The notes beneath the pieces were generated by a model, which had not been told where the DNA came from, made no database searches, and worked only from the letters and a program-made list of their open reading frames with translations. From Oscillospiraceae bacterium (GTDB lineage: Bacteria > Bacillota > Clostridia > Oscillospirales > Ruminococcaceae), in assembly GCA_017847835.1 (NCBI GenBank), contig JAGASH010000005.1, positions 1 through 64,000 of the forward strand: 64,000 nucleotides of DNA, given 5' to 3'. Shown piece after piece: positions 19,328-28,400 of the stretch. How positions within the stretch are numbered: position 1 is the first letter of the stretch; the number at the start of each line of letters is the position of its first letter. The position numbers and the translations under genes were made by a program.

Positions 19328-19759
19328 ATGTCCAAGAAATATATTTTGAAGAACGGCACAGCCGTCGAGGTTTCCGAGGAAATCTACACTTACCTGAAGC
19401 GTTCCGATTGGAACAACGATTATGCGCAAATCAAGCGAAAGCGCGAGAAAATTATTATCAATCCCAAATCGCAAACCGTGAAAATTATCCCGAGCAAGGA
19501 GATTTCGCTTGACAGGCTGATGGCGCTGGGAATTGAAATTCCGGATAATTCGGAACCATTTGAAGATACTGTAATCAGAAACATATTGCTTAACCAAGCG
19601 CTCGCGCAGCTTACCGCTGACGAGCGCTTTATTATTTTCGAGCTTTATTTCGGTAACAAAACCGAACGCGAGCTTGCCGAGAAAATGCACAAGACTCAGC
19701 AAAACATCAACAAAATGAAACGAAAAATTTTGTGCAAGTTGTATGAGATTTTGAAATAA
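19328..19759 (+). CDS. Sigma-70 region 4-like protein of mobile elements
   Basis: This 143-residue protein has a C-terminal helix-turn-helix like sigma factor region 4 (residues about 90-140: LTADERFIIFELYFGNKTERELAEKMHKTQQNINKMKRKIL in outline, with the LxxxER start). The N-terminal ~70 residues (KNGTAVEVSEEIYTYLKRSDWNN) match the short sigma-like proteins typical of clostridial conjugative and mobilisable elements. A GGAGGG ribosome site precedes the ATG. Just upstream, an AT-rich hairpin (19279-19312, ATTTAGATTTT with its complement) ends near the ribosome site and might affect translation. The regulatory target is probably the element itself (inference). Confidence 0.75.
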   Translation: MSKKYILKNGTAVEVSEEIYTYLKRSDWNNDYAQIKRKREKIIINPKSQTVKIIPSKEISLDRLMALGIEIPDNSEPFEDTVIRNILLNQALAQLTADERFIIFELYFGNKTERELAEKMHKTQQNINKMKRKILCKLYEILK

Positions 19760-19839
19760 TCGGATTTTTTGGTTGTCAAAACCCTTGTTAATTTCCGAAT
19801 ATTATGAGAGGAAATTTTTCTCTCGAGTTCATTGAAAAT

Positions 19840-20000
19840 CGAATAGCAGTATTTCAGATACTTTCCCTCGCGCAGCCTGACAAGGAGAAAGCGGCAGGCT
19901 CGACACGATGTCGAGGGGGTCACGCCAAAAGCGCCGCAGGACGCGGCACAATTAAGCGTGACCTCAGCCTCGAGCCAAGACGTTTACTGTATCAAAAATC
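19840..20000 (+). other. Highly structured non-coding segment (possible oriT or RNA)
   Basis: Several nested inverted repeats are visible: AGCCTG/CAGGCT, CGACA/TGTCG, GGTCACGC (about 19917) with GCGTGACC (about 19960), an inner GCCGC/GCGGC, and GGCTCGA with TCGAGCC. A 71-codon frame runs through it but its composition (Gly/Arg/Lys-rich) and lack of a ribosome site argue against a protein. Position between the sigma-like and toxin genes of a mobile element suits a transfer origin or a structured RNA; neither is proven. Confidence 0.4.
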
Positions 20001-20050
20001 GGACAAGCCCGGCGTTTAGTCTAACGAGAAAACTCGTCAAAATTCCGTAA

Positions 20051-20209
20051 ATTGATACAAAACCGAGCGATAAAGAGCAGCTCCCGAAACTTGCGTGGCA
20101 GCAAGTGCGCGATGACCTGCGCGAGGGGACAATGATACTTCCGTCCAGCCACAGTTCGACGCAATGGGGGCGGCTTCATGAGAACCATGTTGAGGTGAAA
20201 GACCTATGA
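20051..20209 (+). pseudogene. Short open frame without start, possible gene remnant
   Basis: A frame open from a stop at 20048 to a stop at 20207-20209 gives 52 codons with protein-like composition (LPKLAWQQVRDDLREG, then WGRLHENHVEVKDL) but has no start codon with a ribosome site. A second frame picks up immediately after and stays open into the toxin gene. It looks like a frameshifted leftover of an element gene. The family is not recognised. Confidence 0.25.
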
Positions 20210-20369
20210 CGATGCAAGGCTAAGCAGCGGTCTGAAATACTCCCATATAGTCGGGGACGCGGGGCAAATACGACAATTTTTACAGGCAAACAGCGGAGAA
20301 ATCCGCTTTAACATAAGTTTCGGCTCTGTATTTCGCAGAGCCGAGATTTTACATAATGGGAGAAGAAAA

Positions 20370-20735
20370 ATGAACGAAAAAAGAATAAAGCGCGCGGAAA
20401 TCTACCTCGCAAATCTTGAACCAAAAATCGGCAGCGAACAGGGCGGCTTTCGTCCGGTGGTGATTTTGCAAAACAATGTTGGCAACAAGCACAGTCCGAC
20501 TACAATCGCCGCGCCAATCACCACAAAACGCATTCCGAACAGGCTTCCCGTGCACGTTTTCACGTTTGCGGGGAGTTCGGGCTTGCCGCAAAATTCGAGC
20601 ATAATGCTTGAGCAAATCCGCGTTCTCGACAAATCGCGCTTGACCGATTATATCGGTAAAATTAACGATTTCACAATGGACGAGGTTGACCGCGCGCTGA
20701 AAATAAGCGTGGGCTTAAACTCAAAATACAACTGA
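20370..20735 (+). CDS. PemK/MazF-family endoribonuclease toxin
   Basis: The 121-residue product has the MazF fold markers: the N-terminal RAEIYLANLEPKIGSEQGG motif, the RPVVILQNN strand and the later ITTK and LPVHV strands, then SSIMLEQIRVLDKSRL. Length and motifs fit NdoA/MazF mRNA interferases, which cut single-stranded RNA at short sites. A GGGAGAAG ribosome site precedes the ATG. No MazE-like antitoxin lies upstream; the 46-residue gene 8 bases downstream is the only close partner. It is probably part of the mobile element and may stabilise it (inference). Confidence 0.85.
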   Translation: MNEKRIKRAEIYLANLEPKIGSEQGGFRPVVILQNNVGNKHSPTTIAAPITTKRIPNRLPVHVFTFAGSSGLPQNSSIMLEQIRVLDKSRLTDYIGKINDFTMDEVDRALKISVGLNSKYN

Positions 20736-20743
20736 GGTGAAGA

Positions 20744-20884
20744 ATGGATAACGAGGCAATTATCAAATACAAATTCTACTTGTGCAGAATTTTTCTGGAC
20801 AAGATTTTAGCCGAAAACTTGATTACAAAAACGCAGAGAGCAAGCCTTGAAAACGCTGTTATAAAGCGGTTTGCGGGACTTTGA
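20744..20884 (+). CDS. Small 46-residue protein of recombinase element
   Basis: The ATG has a good GAGGTGA ribosome site and begins 8 bases after the toxin stop, so it is probably co-translated. The product is helical and resembles SHOCT-like small proteins in its ILAENLITKTQRASLE section (a short helix, then the L-I-T-K turn). Such short genes are common just before serine recombinases in clostridial elements. It could be the antitoxin of the MazF-like gene or an accessory to recombination; the sequence does not decide. Confidence 0.6.
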   Translation: MDNEAIIKYKFYLCRIFLDKILAENLITKTQRASLENAVIKRFAGL

Positions 20885-20998
20885 ACTGCTGACGTTTTTG
20901 TCAATTTTGATGCAAAAATCCGCAGATATTTCGTTCGGTTTGGTTATAGATTAAGCGAAAATTTTTCGGTATAATGTGTTGCGAAAGGAGTTGAAAAA

Positions 20999-22510
20999 AT
21001 GGCTGAAATCACGATAATTCCGGCGAAAAATCAGTCTTTGGAAATTGTCCGAACTGCCGCTTACGCGCGAGTTTCAAGCGACAGCGAAGACCAGCTGAAC
21101 TCGTTCGCAGCGCAGATTCGCTACTACACCGAGCTGCTCAAAAACAGCACCGACGCGGTGCTCGTGGATATGTACGCGGACGAGGGAATTACAGGAACTT
21201 CCGCGGCGAAACGTCCGGATTTTCAGCGGCTTATGAGCGATTGCCGCAAGGGAAAAATCGACCGAATTCTCACAAAATCCGTGTCAAGATTTGCGCGAAA
21301 CACGACCGAATGTCTTGCGGCTGTACGCGAGCTGAAAGCGCTTGGAATAAGCGTTTACTTCGAAAAAGAGGACATCGAAACCGCCGAAATCAGCACGGAA
21401 ATGCTGCTGACTTTGTACAGCCAATTCGCGCAGGAAGAGTCGATTTCAATATCGAAAAATGTGCGAATGGGTATCCAAAAGCGTATGCAGGACGGCACAT
21501 ATGTTCCCAGTTCAAAGCCTTTCGGTTATGTCAAAGGCGATAACGGCTTGGAAATCAACGAGGCAAAAGCCGAGGTTGTTCAAGCTGTCTTTGCAGACTT
21601 CCTTCATGGCGCAAGTGAAGCAACAATATCCGTTCGCTACGGAATAGGGATAGCCACTGTCAAATACATTCTGCGAAATGAGAAATATACGGGCGACTCC
21701 ATGTTCCACAAGTGGTACACCACCGACACACTTCCGTTCAAATGCGTGCAGAATAACGGTGAGCGGGAGATGTACCTTGCACAGGGAACACACCAAGCCA
21801 TTATATCAAAAGACGATTTCCAAAAGGCGCAGGAACTGTTGGAACAGAAGGGCAGACAGCACAGGGGCAAATCCACGGTCAGCTGTCCGTTACGAAAGAA
21901 GATTTTCTGTGGCGTTTGCGGCACACTATTTAAACGCAAGGAGCGAGGGAATCGGACTTGCTGGGTGTGCAGAAATCATGACCAATCCACAAATCTATGC
22001 CCAGTAAAGCAGATTGATGAAACCGAGTTTGAGCTTGCATTTATCGCCTTATTCAATAATCTGAAATTGCATTGCGCAGAAATAATTTCGCCGATGTACC
22101 GCCAGCTTCAGCGGTTGGCGGATCTTGGTGAATCGGCTAACACGCAAGTCGCAGAGATACGGCGTGAAATCGCGGATCAAAAGGAACAAAGCTACCTGCT
22201 GGCACAGCTCAATTCACAGGGCATTATCGAACCAGTGTACTTTGCGGCGCGGTCGCAGGAACTGGACAGAAATCTGGTGCAGCTTCAGAATCGGCTTCAC
22301 TCAATGCTTGACGGGGAAGATGATGATCGGCTGGACAACCTGCGAAAGCTGATTTCCGTGCTTGAAAAAGCGGAGCTGATTACCGGGTTCGACGAGGATA
22401 AATTCGGCAGTATCGTGGAGAAAATCACGGTTCTGTCCGAAAGCGAAATCCGATTTGAGCTGTTCGGCGGTGTCGGTTTTAACGAGCAGATTCAGAGGAA
22501 AGGGCGGTGA
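20999..22510 (+). CDS. Large serine recombinase 1
   Basis: The 503-residue product has the catalytic N-terminal resolvase domain (residues about 18-160) with the nucleophile Ser in AYARVSS and the conserved Arg in SVSRFARNT. A recombinase domain follows (about 165-275: GYVKGDNGLEINEAKAEVV, then IATVKYILRNEKYTGD). A zinc-ribbon segment (CPLRKKIFCGVCG, later CWVCRNH) and a C-terminal coiled coil come next. The length fits TnpX-type integrases that excise and insert circular elements. The ribosome site is AAAGGAG. The next gene begins 4 bases after its stop, so the three recombinase genes form one operon. Confidence 0.9.
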   Translation: MAEITIIPAKNQSLEIVRTAAYARVSSDSEDQLNSFAAQIRYYTELLKNSTDAVLVDMYADEGITGTSAAKRPDFQRLMSDCRKGKIDRILTKSVSRFARNTTECLAAVRELKALGISVYFEKEDIETAEISTEMLLTLYSQFAQEESISISKNVRMGIQKRMQDGTYVPSSKPFGYVKGDNGLEINEAKAEVVQAVFADFLHGASEATISVRYGIGIATVKYILRNEKYTGDSMFHKWYTTDTLPFKCVQNNGEREMYLAQGTHQAIISKDDFQKAQELLEQKGRQHRGKSTVSCPLRKKIFCGVCGTLFKRKERGNRTCWVCRNHDQSTNLCPVKQIDETEFELAFIALFNNLKLHCAEIISPMYRQLQRLADLGESANTQVAEIRREIADQKEQSYLLAQLNSQGIIEPVYFAARSQELDRNLVQLQNRLHSMLDGEDDDRLDNLRKLISVLEKAELITGFDEDKFGSIVEKITVLSESEIRFELFGGVGFNEQIQRKGR

Positions 22511-22514
22511 GATA

Positions 22515-23030
22515 ATGCTGAAAAACAGAAATATCCCGTTCGGCTACTGCATGAAAAACGGCGCATTCACCTTGAACGAACCTGAAGCTGAAGCTGTGAA
22601 ACAGATTTTCGCTCAATACATAGGCGGGGATTCCATTAAAACCATTGCAGCGCAGATGACCGTTCCGTACAATTCCTGTAAACCGAGGTGGAATAAGAAC
22701 ATGGTCAGCCGAATCCTTGAAAACCGCAGATACATTGGTGAAAACGGTTATCCGGCAATTATTACGCAGGAAGATTTCCGCACGGCGAATGCGATAAAAT
22801 CCACGCGCTACATAAAATCCTCAAAGGTAAAAGTGGCGGCAGAACCACAGAGAGTGGTTTGTAAAACTGTATATGAGCCGACCATTGAAATCCTGCAAAT
22901 AACTAATGAGATTAACCGAAACCTTGAAAATGCGGGTGTGGATAAGAATAAGGTTATGGAAATGATTGTACAATGCGCTGAGATGAAATATGCCGCACTA
23001 AAACCTGACGGAGGTGAAACCAATGCCTGA
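22515..23030 (+). CDS. Recombinase-domain protein lacking the catalytic domain
   Basis: This 171-residue protein starts at the ATG 4 bases after the first recombinase stop. Only the DNA-binding recombinase domain is present (IPFGYCMKNGAFTLNEPEAEAVKQIF, in part, then NKNMVSRILENRRYIGENGYPAII), plus a helical tail. The catalytic Ser domain is absent, so it cannot cut DNA alone. It is the usual middle gene of three-gene recombinase cassettes and probably assists the two full-length enzymes. Its stop overlaps the start of the third gene by 8 bases. Confidence 0.8.
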   Translation: MLKNRNIPFGYCMKNGAFTLNEPEAEAVKQIFAQYIGGDSIKTIAAQMTVPYNSCKPRWNKNMVSRILENRRYIGENGYPAIITQEDFRTANAIKSTRYIKSSKVKVAAEPQRVVCKTVYEPTIEILQITNEINRNLENAGVDKNKVMEMIVQCAEMKYAALKPDGGETNA

Positions 23031-24642
23031 TGCCGAAAAGAAAGTTGTTGTTATTCCGGCAAAGCCCGCTTCGGAAATGCGCCAGACCAAGCGGCTAAAT
23101 GTTGCAGCATACTGCCGTGTTTCCACCGATGAGGAAGAACAGGAAACCAGTTATGAATCACAGATTAGCTACTATACTGACAAAATCAACGGCAATCCCG
23201 AATGGAACATGGCGGGGATTTTCGCCGATGAGGGCATTACCGGAACACAGGCAAAAAAACGGCCGGAATTCCTGCGCATGATACAATTGTGTCGAAAAGG
23301 GAAAATTGATGTAATTCTCACCAAGTCACTGTCACGATTCGCTCGGAACACGGTTGACAGCCTGAATTACATACGAGAGCTGAAGCTGCTAAATGTTGCG
23401 GTTATCTTTGAAAAAGAGAATATAAATACGCTTACTTCCGAGAGCGAAATGTTGACAACAATTATGAGCTGCTTTGCACAGGCAGAATCAGAATCCATCA
23501 GCAAGAATGTTTCCTGGGGAATCCGTCAGAGTTTTAAGAACGGTAACGTCCCGATGCATTACAATACAATGCTGGGCTACCGCAAGGGAGAGAACGGAAA
23601 GCCGGAAATCGTACCGGAAGAAGCGGAGATCGTGCGGGATATTTTTGAGGGTTACCTGTTTGGGATGAGCCTACAGCAGGTTGCCGACTCCCTTAATTCA
23701 AGAGGGCTGGTGACAAAGTTTGGCAAGAAACCGTGGACAGGCGCAAACATTCAGCTTATACTCAAAAACGAGAAGTACACAGGTGACGCGCTTCTGCAAA
23801 AGACCTACATCACCGATTGCATATCAAAGAAAACTCGCAAGAATAACGGTGACTTGCCGATGTATTTTGTCAAGAACCACCATGAGGGAATTATTTCGAG
23901 GGAGCAGTTTAATCGGGTGCAGGAAGAAATGGCGCGGCGCAGTAGCAAGCGCCGCGTTGCTAATAAGTACTGCAAGACAGAACAGGGTAAATACAGCGCT
24001 AAGTTCGCGCTCACAGAGTTACTGATATGCGGCGAGTGCGGTGCGCATTACCGCAGGGTGACTTGGACCGCAAAGGGTTTCAAGGAAATAAAATGGCGGT
24101 GCATAAACCGCCTGCAATATGGTAAAAAGGTGTGCAAGTGTTCGCCGACAATAGATGAAGAATCGCTTCACAAAGCCATTGTTGCGGCAATAAATCAGTT
24201 CTGTGATGTTAAAGGCGATGTTGCTGAGATACTCCGGCAGAGCGTGTCAGAGGTGCTTGACCCTAACCAGAATGGCATCGTCCTTGCGGCGCAGCAGCGG
24301 CTCGATGAACTGAGCCGCAACATGGACGAGCTGCTTCGGCTGGCTACCGTTCCTGAAAGCAGCGCTTCGGCAATGTCTCATATACAGCGATTCAGCGAGG
24401 AAATGAAAGACCTGCGGGAGTTCATTGAGGGCGAGAAAGCAAAGGTATCTTCCTCGGAGAAGGCCACTGAGCAGATGCAGGCTGTGCTGGAACGGCTGGA
24501 GCAGGAGAACTTCTCGCTGTCGGAGTATGATGATGTTATTGTGCGGCAGATCGTGGAGTTGGTTCGGATCGTGGATAAGCAGACGATTAGCATACGGTTT
24601 CTTGGCGGGATTGAAGTGAGTCCTATTATGCTCTTTAGCTAA
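23023..24642 (+). CDS. Large serine recombinase 2
   Basis: The 539-residue product starts at the ATG at 23023, with GGAGGTG seven bases upstream; a GTG at 23014 lies inside that ribosome site. The catalytic domain has AAYCRVSTDEEEQ and SLSRFARNTVDSL. The recombinase domain includes GYRKGENGKPEIVPEEAEIV and LILKNEKYTGDALLQK. A zinc ribbon (LLICGECGAHYRR, later CINR and KVCKC) and a coiled coil (about residues 420-510) follow. It resembles the last and longest recombinase in such cassettes. Together with the first it may act as a heteromeric integrase/excisionase (inference). Confidence 0.9.
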   Translation: MPDAEKKVVVIPAKPASEMRQTKRLNVAAYCRVSTDEEEQETSYESQISYYTDKINGNPEWNMAGIFADEGITGTQAKKRPEFLRMIQLCRKGKIDVILTKSLSRFARNTVDSLNYIRELKLLNVAVIFEKENINTLTSESEMLTTIMSCFAQAESESISKNVSWGIRQSFKNGNVPMHYNTMLGYRKGENGKPEIVPEEAEIVRDIFEGYLFGMSLQQVADSLNSRGLVTKFGKKPWTGANIQLILKNEKYTGDALLQKTYITDCISKKTRKNNGDLPMYFVKNHHEGIISREQFNRVQEEMARRSSKRRVANKYCKTEQGKYSAKFALTELLICGECGAHYRRVTWTAKGFKEIKWRCINRLQYGKKVCKCSPTIDEESLHKAIVAAINQFCDVKGDVAEILRQSVSEVLDPNQNGIVLAAQQRLDELSRNMDELLRLATVPESSASAMSHIQRFSEEMKDLREFIEGEKAKVSSSEKATEQMQAVLERLEQENFSLSEYDDVIVRQIVELVRIVDKQTISIRFLGGIEVSPIMLFS

Positions 24643-24959
24643 ACGCATAGATAATTTGAGTTCATCAAAGAGAATATATGCATTATTTTTATCAAATGAA
24701 AGTTTTGAAAAGTACTTTATGATTGCTTTTGCAACACTGCTGAAACTAATGGTCGATGATTGTTTTACTCCTATTTCTAGTTATAGGTTCTATCCCAAAT
24801 TCTGCGTAAACCACAAACGTGCATTAAGTGAAAGCTGTAAGCTCTGCGATGCCTGCGGCTTACGCTCGCACTCTTGCTTGCATATTTTTAGTTTGGAGCA
24901 AATTGAAACTGATTTCTTAATCAATAATCTACCATTTGCGTCAAACTTGCATATTACCC

Positions 24960-25215
24960 AAAAACTCCTTAACAGGCATGGTTTCCCCCAGCAAGAGAGT
25001 GTGTCCGAGCGATGGATTCGCCTTACACCTTAAGTGACAGAGGGGTTGTCTGACAGACCAGCCCGCATGCATCGTGTGTTCGGTTTGAATACTATTCACT
25101 CCCGCCGAACACCGCAAGTTGTACAATCTGACGAAAATCGAGTTTAGCAATCCAAACTTAGCGCAATATTGCTCAACTAGCGGCGCAATCGCACGACAAT
25201 AATTGTGCGGTGTTG
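24960..25215 (-). ncRNA. Candidate structured RNA from a consensus promoter
   Basis: A consensus promoter on the minus strand (25221-25249) would start an RNA near 25,214. The first ~170 bases can fold strongly: GTGTTCGG pairs with CCGAACAC around an inner TGAATA/TATTCA hairpin, and CGCAC with GTGCG. A 103-codon minus frame (about 24,941-25,249) begins within the promoter and has no ribosome site, so coding is doubtful. No clear terminator was found, so the 3' end is approximate. It is transcribed toward the 3' end of the third recombinase gene. It matches no RNA family I can name. Confidence 0.4.
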
Positions 25216-25220
25216 CCATA

Positions 25221-25249
25221 ATTATAGCATGAATTGAACAATATGTCAA
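25221..25249 (-). promoter_or_regulatory. Consensus sigma-A promoter on minus strand
   Basis: Read on the minus strand it is TTGACA, 17 bases, TATAAT, a perfect match to consensus. No protein gene lies downstream in that direction, which makes the non-coding transcript above likely. Confidence 0.8.
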
Positions 25250-25336
25250 TCTTTTTTGCCACTTTTTAGATTGTTACATTTGATGCTGGATAAATGTCAA
25301 ATAAATTGTGAACTCATTTTTGAAACCACCAAAATA

Positions 25337-25365
25337 TTGCTTTTTAATAAAATATGTGATATAAT
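25337..25365 (+). promoter_or_regulatory. Promoter of the large nuclease-like gene
   Basis: TTGCTT, 17 bases, TATAAT, with an extended -10 (TGA before TATAAT). The start point would be near 25,372, leaving a leader of about 110 bases before the ATG at 25,483. Confidence 0.75.
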
Positions 25366-25482
25366 ATATTTTGTAGGATGAATTTGGCACGGAATTTATA
25401 CTATTACCTGTTTAGAACATTAAGGTGAAGCATTTTTAAATTACTAAAATAGCAGTTATATTGTTTAGATGGGGGTTAAATA

Positions 25483-28400
25483 ATGGGTTATAGAAGTTCG
25501 TTCACGGGAGAGAATAGAACACAACTTGAAAATATTGTATATGAATTAAGAAACTTTCAGATATTTGATCTTCTGGCTAGAATTTCGTCGTTAAATCTTT
25601 TGCCAGATAATCAAAATAAAAGTGTGGTTCTTGATGCACTTACCAATTCTTTGTTAAAAAGAGAAAAGGACGAATATGGTGTTAATATAATTAGTAATTC
25701 TAGATTTAAGCGTATTATCCAACAATGTATGAATACTGGTTTATCAATGAGAATTGACCCCGCAGAACAACCTTTCGTTCAGCGCGTTAGATTTTTTGGT
25801 AACCATTGGCTGTTAAATGGTATCAATAATGATCTGACGTATAATTTGCAGGTCTTTATTGACATTTTGTTTTTACATAACAATGGTTTTCCGAAAGATT
25901 TTCTAAATCGGTGTAATGGAATCGTTGATGCTTTATTAAAAATTTCAACTTCATGTTGTGAGAGATTGGGATATAGCAATGATTCTGTGTGCAGCAATAA
26001 AATAGATGAAGTTTTAATCCCGGATGCTAATGATTTTAAGAAGCTAATTAGCTGTGTAATTGTTGATTCTGCCACTTTAGAAGCAAAAATATCTGATGAA
26101 GATATTCCATATCTTTATTCTGATTTTGGTGCAGAAAATAATACGAAAGATGATCCTAATAACTATTCTTTTTTCTATCACCCTTTCATTAAAATTGATA
26201 CAAATACTTCGCTTATACTTAATCCAACCATGTTAGGAGTATATATAATTAGTTCGATTATCAGAATTGCAAAAGAGTATCATATATTTGACAGGCTAAT
26301 TAGAGAGTACAATAATTGCTCTTGGAATAATTGCAGGGAGTATCTTTCTCGTTTAGGTCACTATCCGATTAAAACCGATTTATTTGGCTTTTTTCCTATG
26401 GATAAACCGGACTATAAAGAGTCAGTTTTAAATGTAGGAAATGATAGTCTTCTTGTCGTTCAGTATTTATGTGATGATGGCTCAAACTATACATTGGATA
26501 ACTTTTTTGATTTATACTGTGGAAATGTAGATTGTTATGAAGATAGAGCGGAGTTGTTGATTACGAAAAGTCGTTGCCCGTCAGATAAAGTTTTCCAGAT
26601 AGTTATTTTAAGCTCTTTTGGAAGGGGAATATATGTTGGGTTTAGAACTAAACAGTGTAAAAAATCTATGAGCATTTCGCCGTTTGGTTTACAGTGTATA
26701 TCAATTAATGAAAGAAATCATAAGAATTTTCTGCCCAGATATATGAATGCAAAAGTAATATATGGAAAGAATGAATTTATGCCTTACCCTGATATTAATT
26801 TGATTTCTATGTATGTTTCCTACGATTATTCATTTTATTTTGATGATACAGTAAATATCAGAAATGTGATGTTACTTCCTGATTTCTCATATACAATGGA
26901 CTATATCATCAGAGCAATAAATAAAGAAGATAGACAACTTTTCTGCGCAGCTGATGAAATTTATTTCAGAGAGGCTATACTTGTGGACTCTTTTAGAAAG
27001 ATTTATTCCTCTGATATGAAGAAGGGGTTAATGCTCATAAATCATTTCGCAAATATTGATATATTTGTGTGCGTCAAAGAAATTGACACTATCCCTTCAA
27101 TGCAAGCGGCTACATCTATTGTTGATATGCTTACTTATTGGCTTGGTGAATGCAAAGAGTTAATAGAAAAATCAAGTTTTGTTTGTGATTCTATTGAAAT
27201 CAGCATCGCTATTCCTAAAACAATATCACCGGTAGTATCTGATATAGATATTTCAAATAAGTCAGTACAAGAATTGCTTTCAGTTGAGATATTGGGCAAC
27301 ACAATTTATGTGTCGTGGAGTGATAACGTGTTTCAGTCCATTGCAGTAAGTGAAAATTCACTAGAATATGAAATAATCTCTTTTTTTATAGAAAAGTTAT
27401 CTTACTTTACATATATGCCTATGGATGTTAATGCTGTAAAAGATATATTTACGAATCCCCTGAAAACAAAGATTTATAAACAGGATTTAACAGCAAATCC
27501 AGAACTGGTTCCGTCGAATTTGTCGTTGAGAAGAATATCCGCTGAATGCGAAAACCTAATTTTGGATGAAATTGGACAAATATTTACAGAGGATTCCGAA
27601 AAACGTGCTCTGATTGATAATAAGAAAAATTCGGAGGTATGTAATACTATTGTAGATTATTTATATGAAAAATTGAAAACAGCAATATTCCCTTTTGATA
27701 TTACAGGTGTTATTGAGACAATATATAGAGACATTGAATCTCAATCATACTGGTTTGCCCTTCATCAAGAAAGATATTCATACAATATTTCGTGCTATCC
27801 TGAAAAAAGGAGCGAAATAGAGAATGAATTTATTGAAATAAACCAATTCCTTGTATCTGCTAAATTTCTGATTGAATATTTAATTGCTGTTCCGCCGGCC
27901 GGTAAGAAGCTGTTGGGCGAATTAGACTATGAATATTTGTTAGCCATTTGTGCGCAAATAATTGAGTGGGCGCATCGTGGTGACTTGTTTTACTATAAAA
28001 TTATCAATAATGAAATTCGGTTGCTGGGTTCGGGACGCGTGAGTTTTAATAAAACCCAATATAATCAACTAAGAGATGAAACTCATAGAGCACACATCAA
28101 GAGAATGGAAATTGGTTCTGACCCGTCTTCAAAAAAATATTTACCTAAAAAAATTATAGATAATATTACTCAAGAGCTTGATCGGGCATTTCGAAGTGAT
28201 TATGGATATACTTATTCTCAACTGTATTTATTCCATTTTGCTGTAATTCAATATGGAAATGAATTAAAAGATGAAGTGAAGTGTTCGGGAAAGGACTTGT
28301 TTTATGCTCGTATTACTACCTTGACAGGAATTGAGAAATCTGTAATTGACCTAATATTAAATGATTTTTCGATTAAGCCAAGAGATGATTTTCTAAAACC

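Larger units (their letters stand above)
19207..24642. mobile_element. Serine-recombinase mobile element (ends not determined)
   Basis: The stretch holds a sigma-like protein, a structured non-coding segment, a MazF-type toxin with a 46-residue partner, and three serine-recombinase-family genes in one direction. This is the gene content of the recombination end of clostridial integrative and mobilisable elements. No relaxase, replication or cargo resistance gene is present, so it is a minimal or remnant element. The coordinates are the gene-bearing span; the att sites could not be found by eye and may lie as far right as about 25,300. Confidence 0.6.

Noticed and set aside
24656..25033. 125-codon plus-strand frame after the third recombinase
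   Set aside because: No ribosome site, no family match, and it runs into the segment explained by the antisense RNA candidate.
24941..25249. 103-codon minus-strand frame as a protein gene
   Set aside because: It begins inside the promoter and has no ribosome site; a structured RNA is more likely, though this is not settled.
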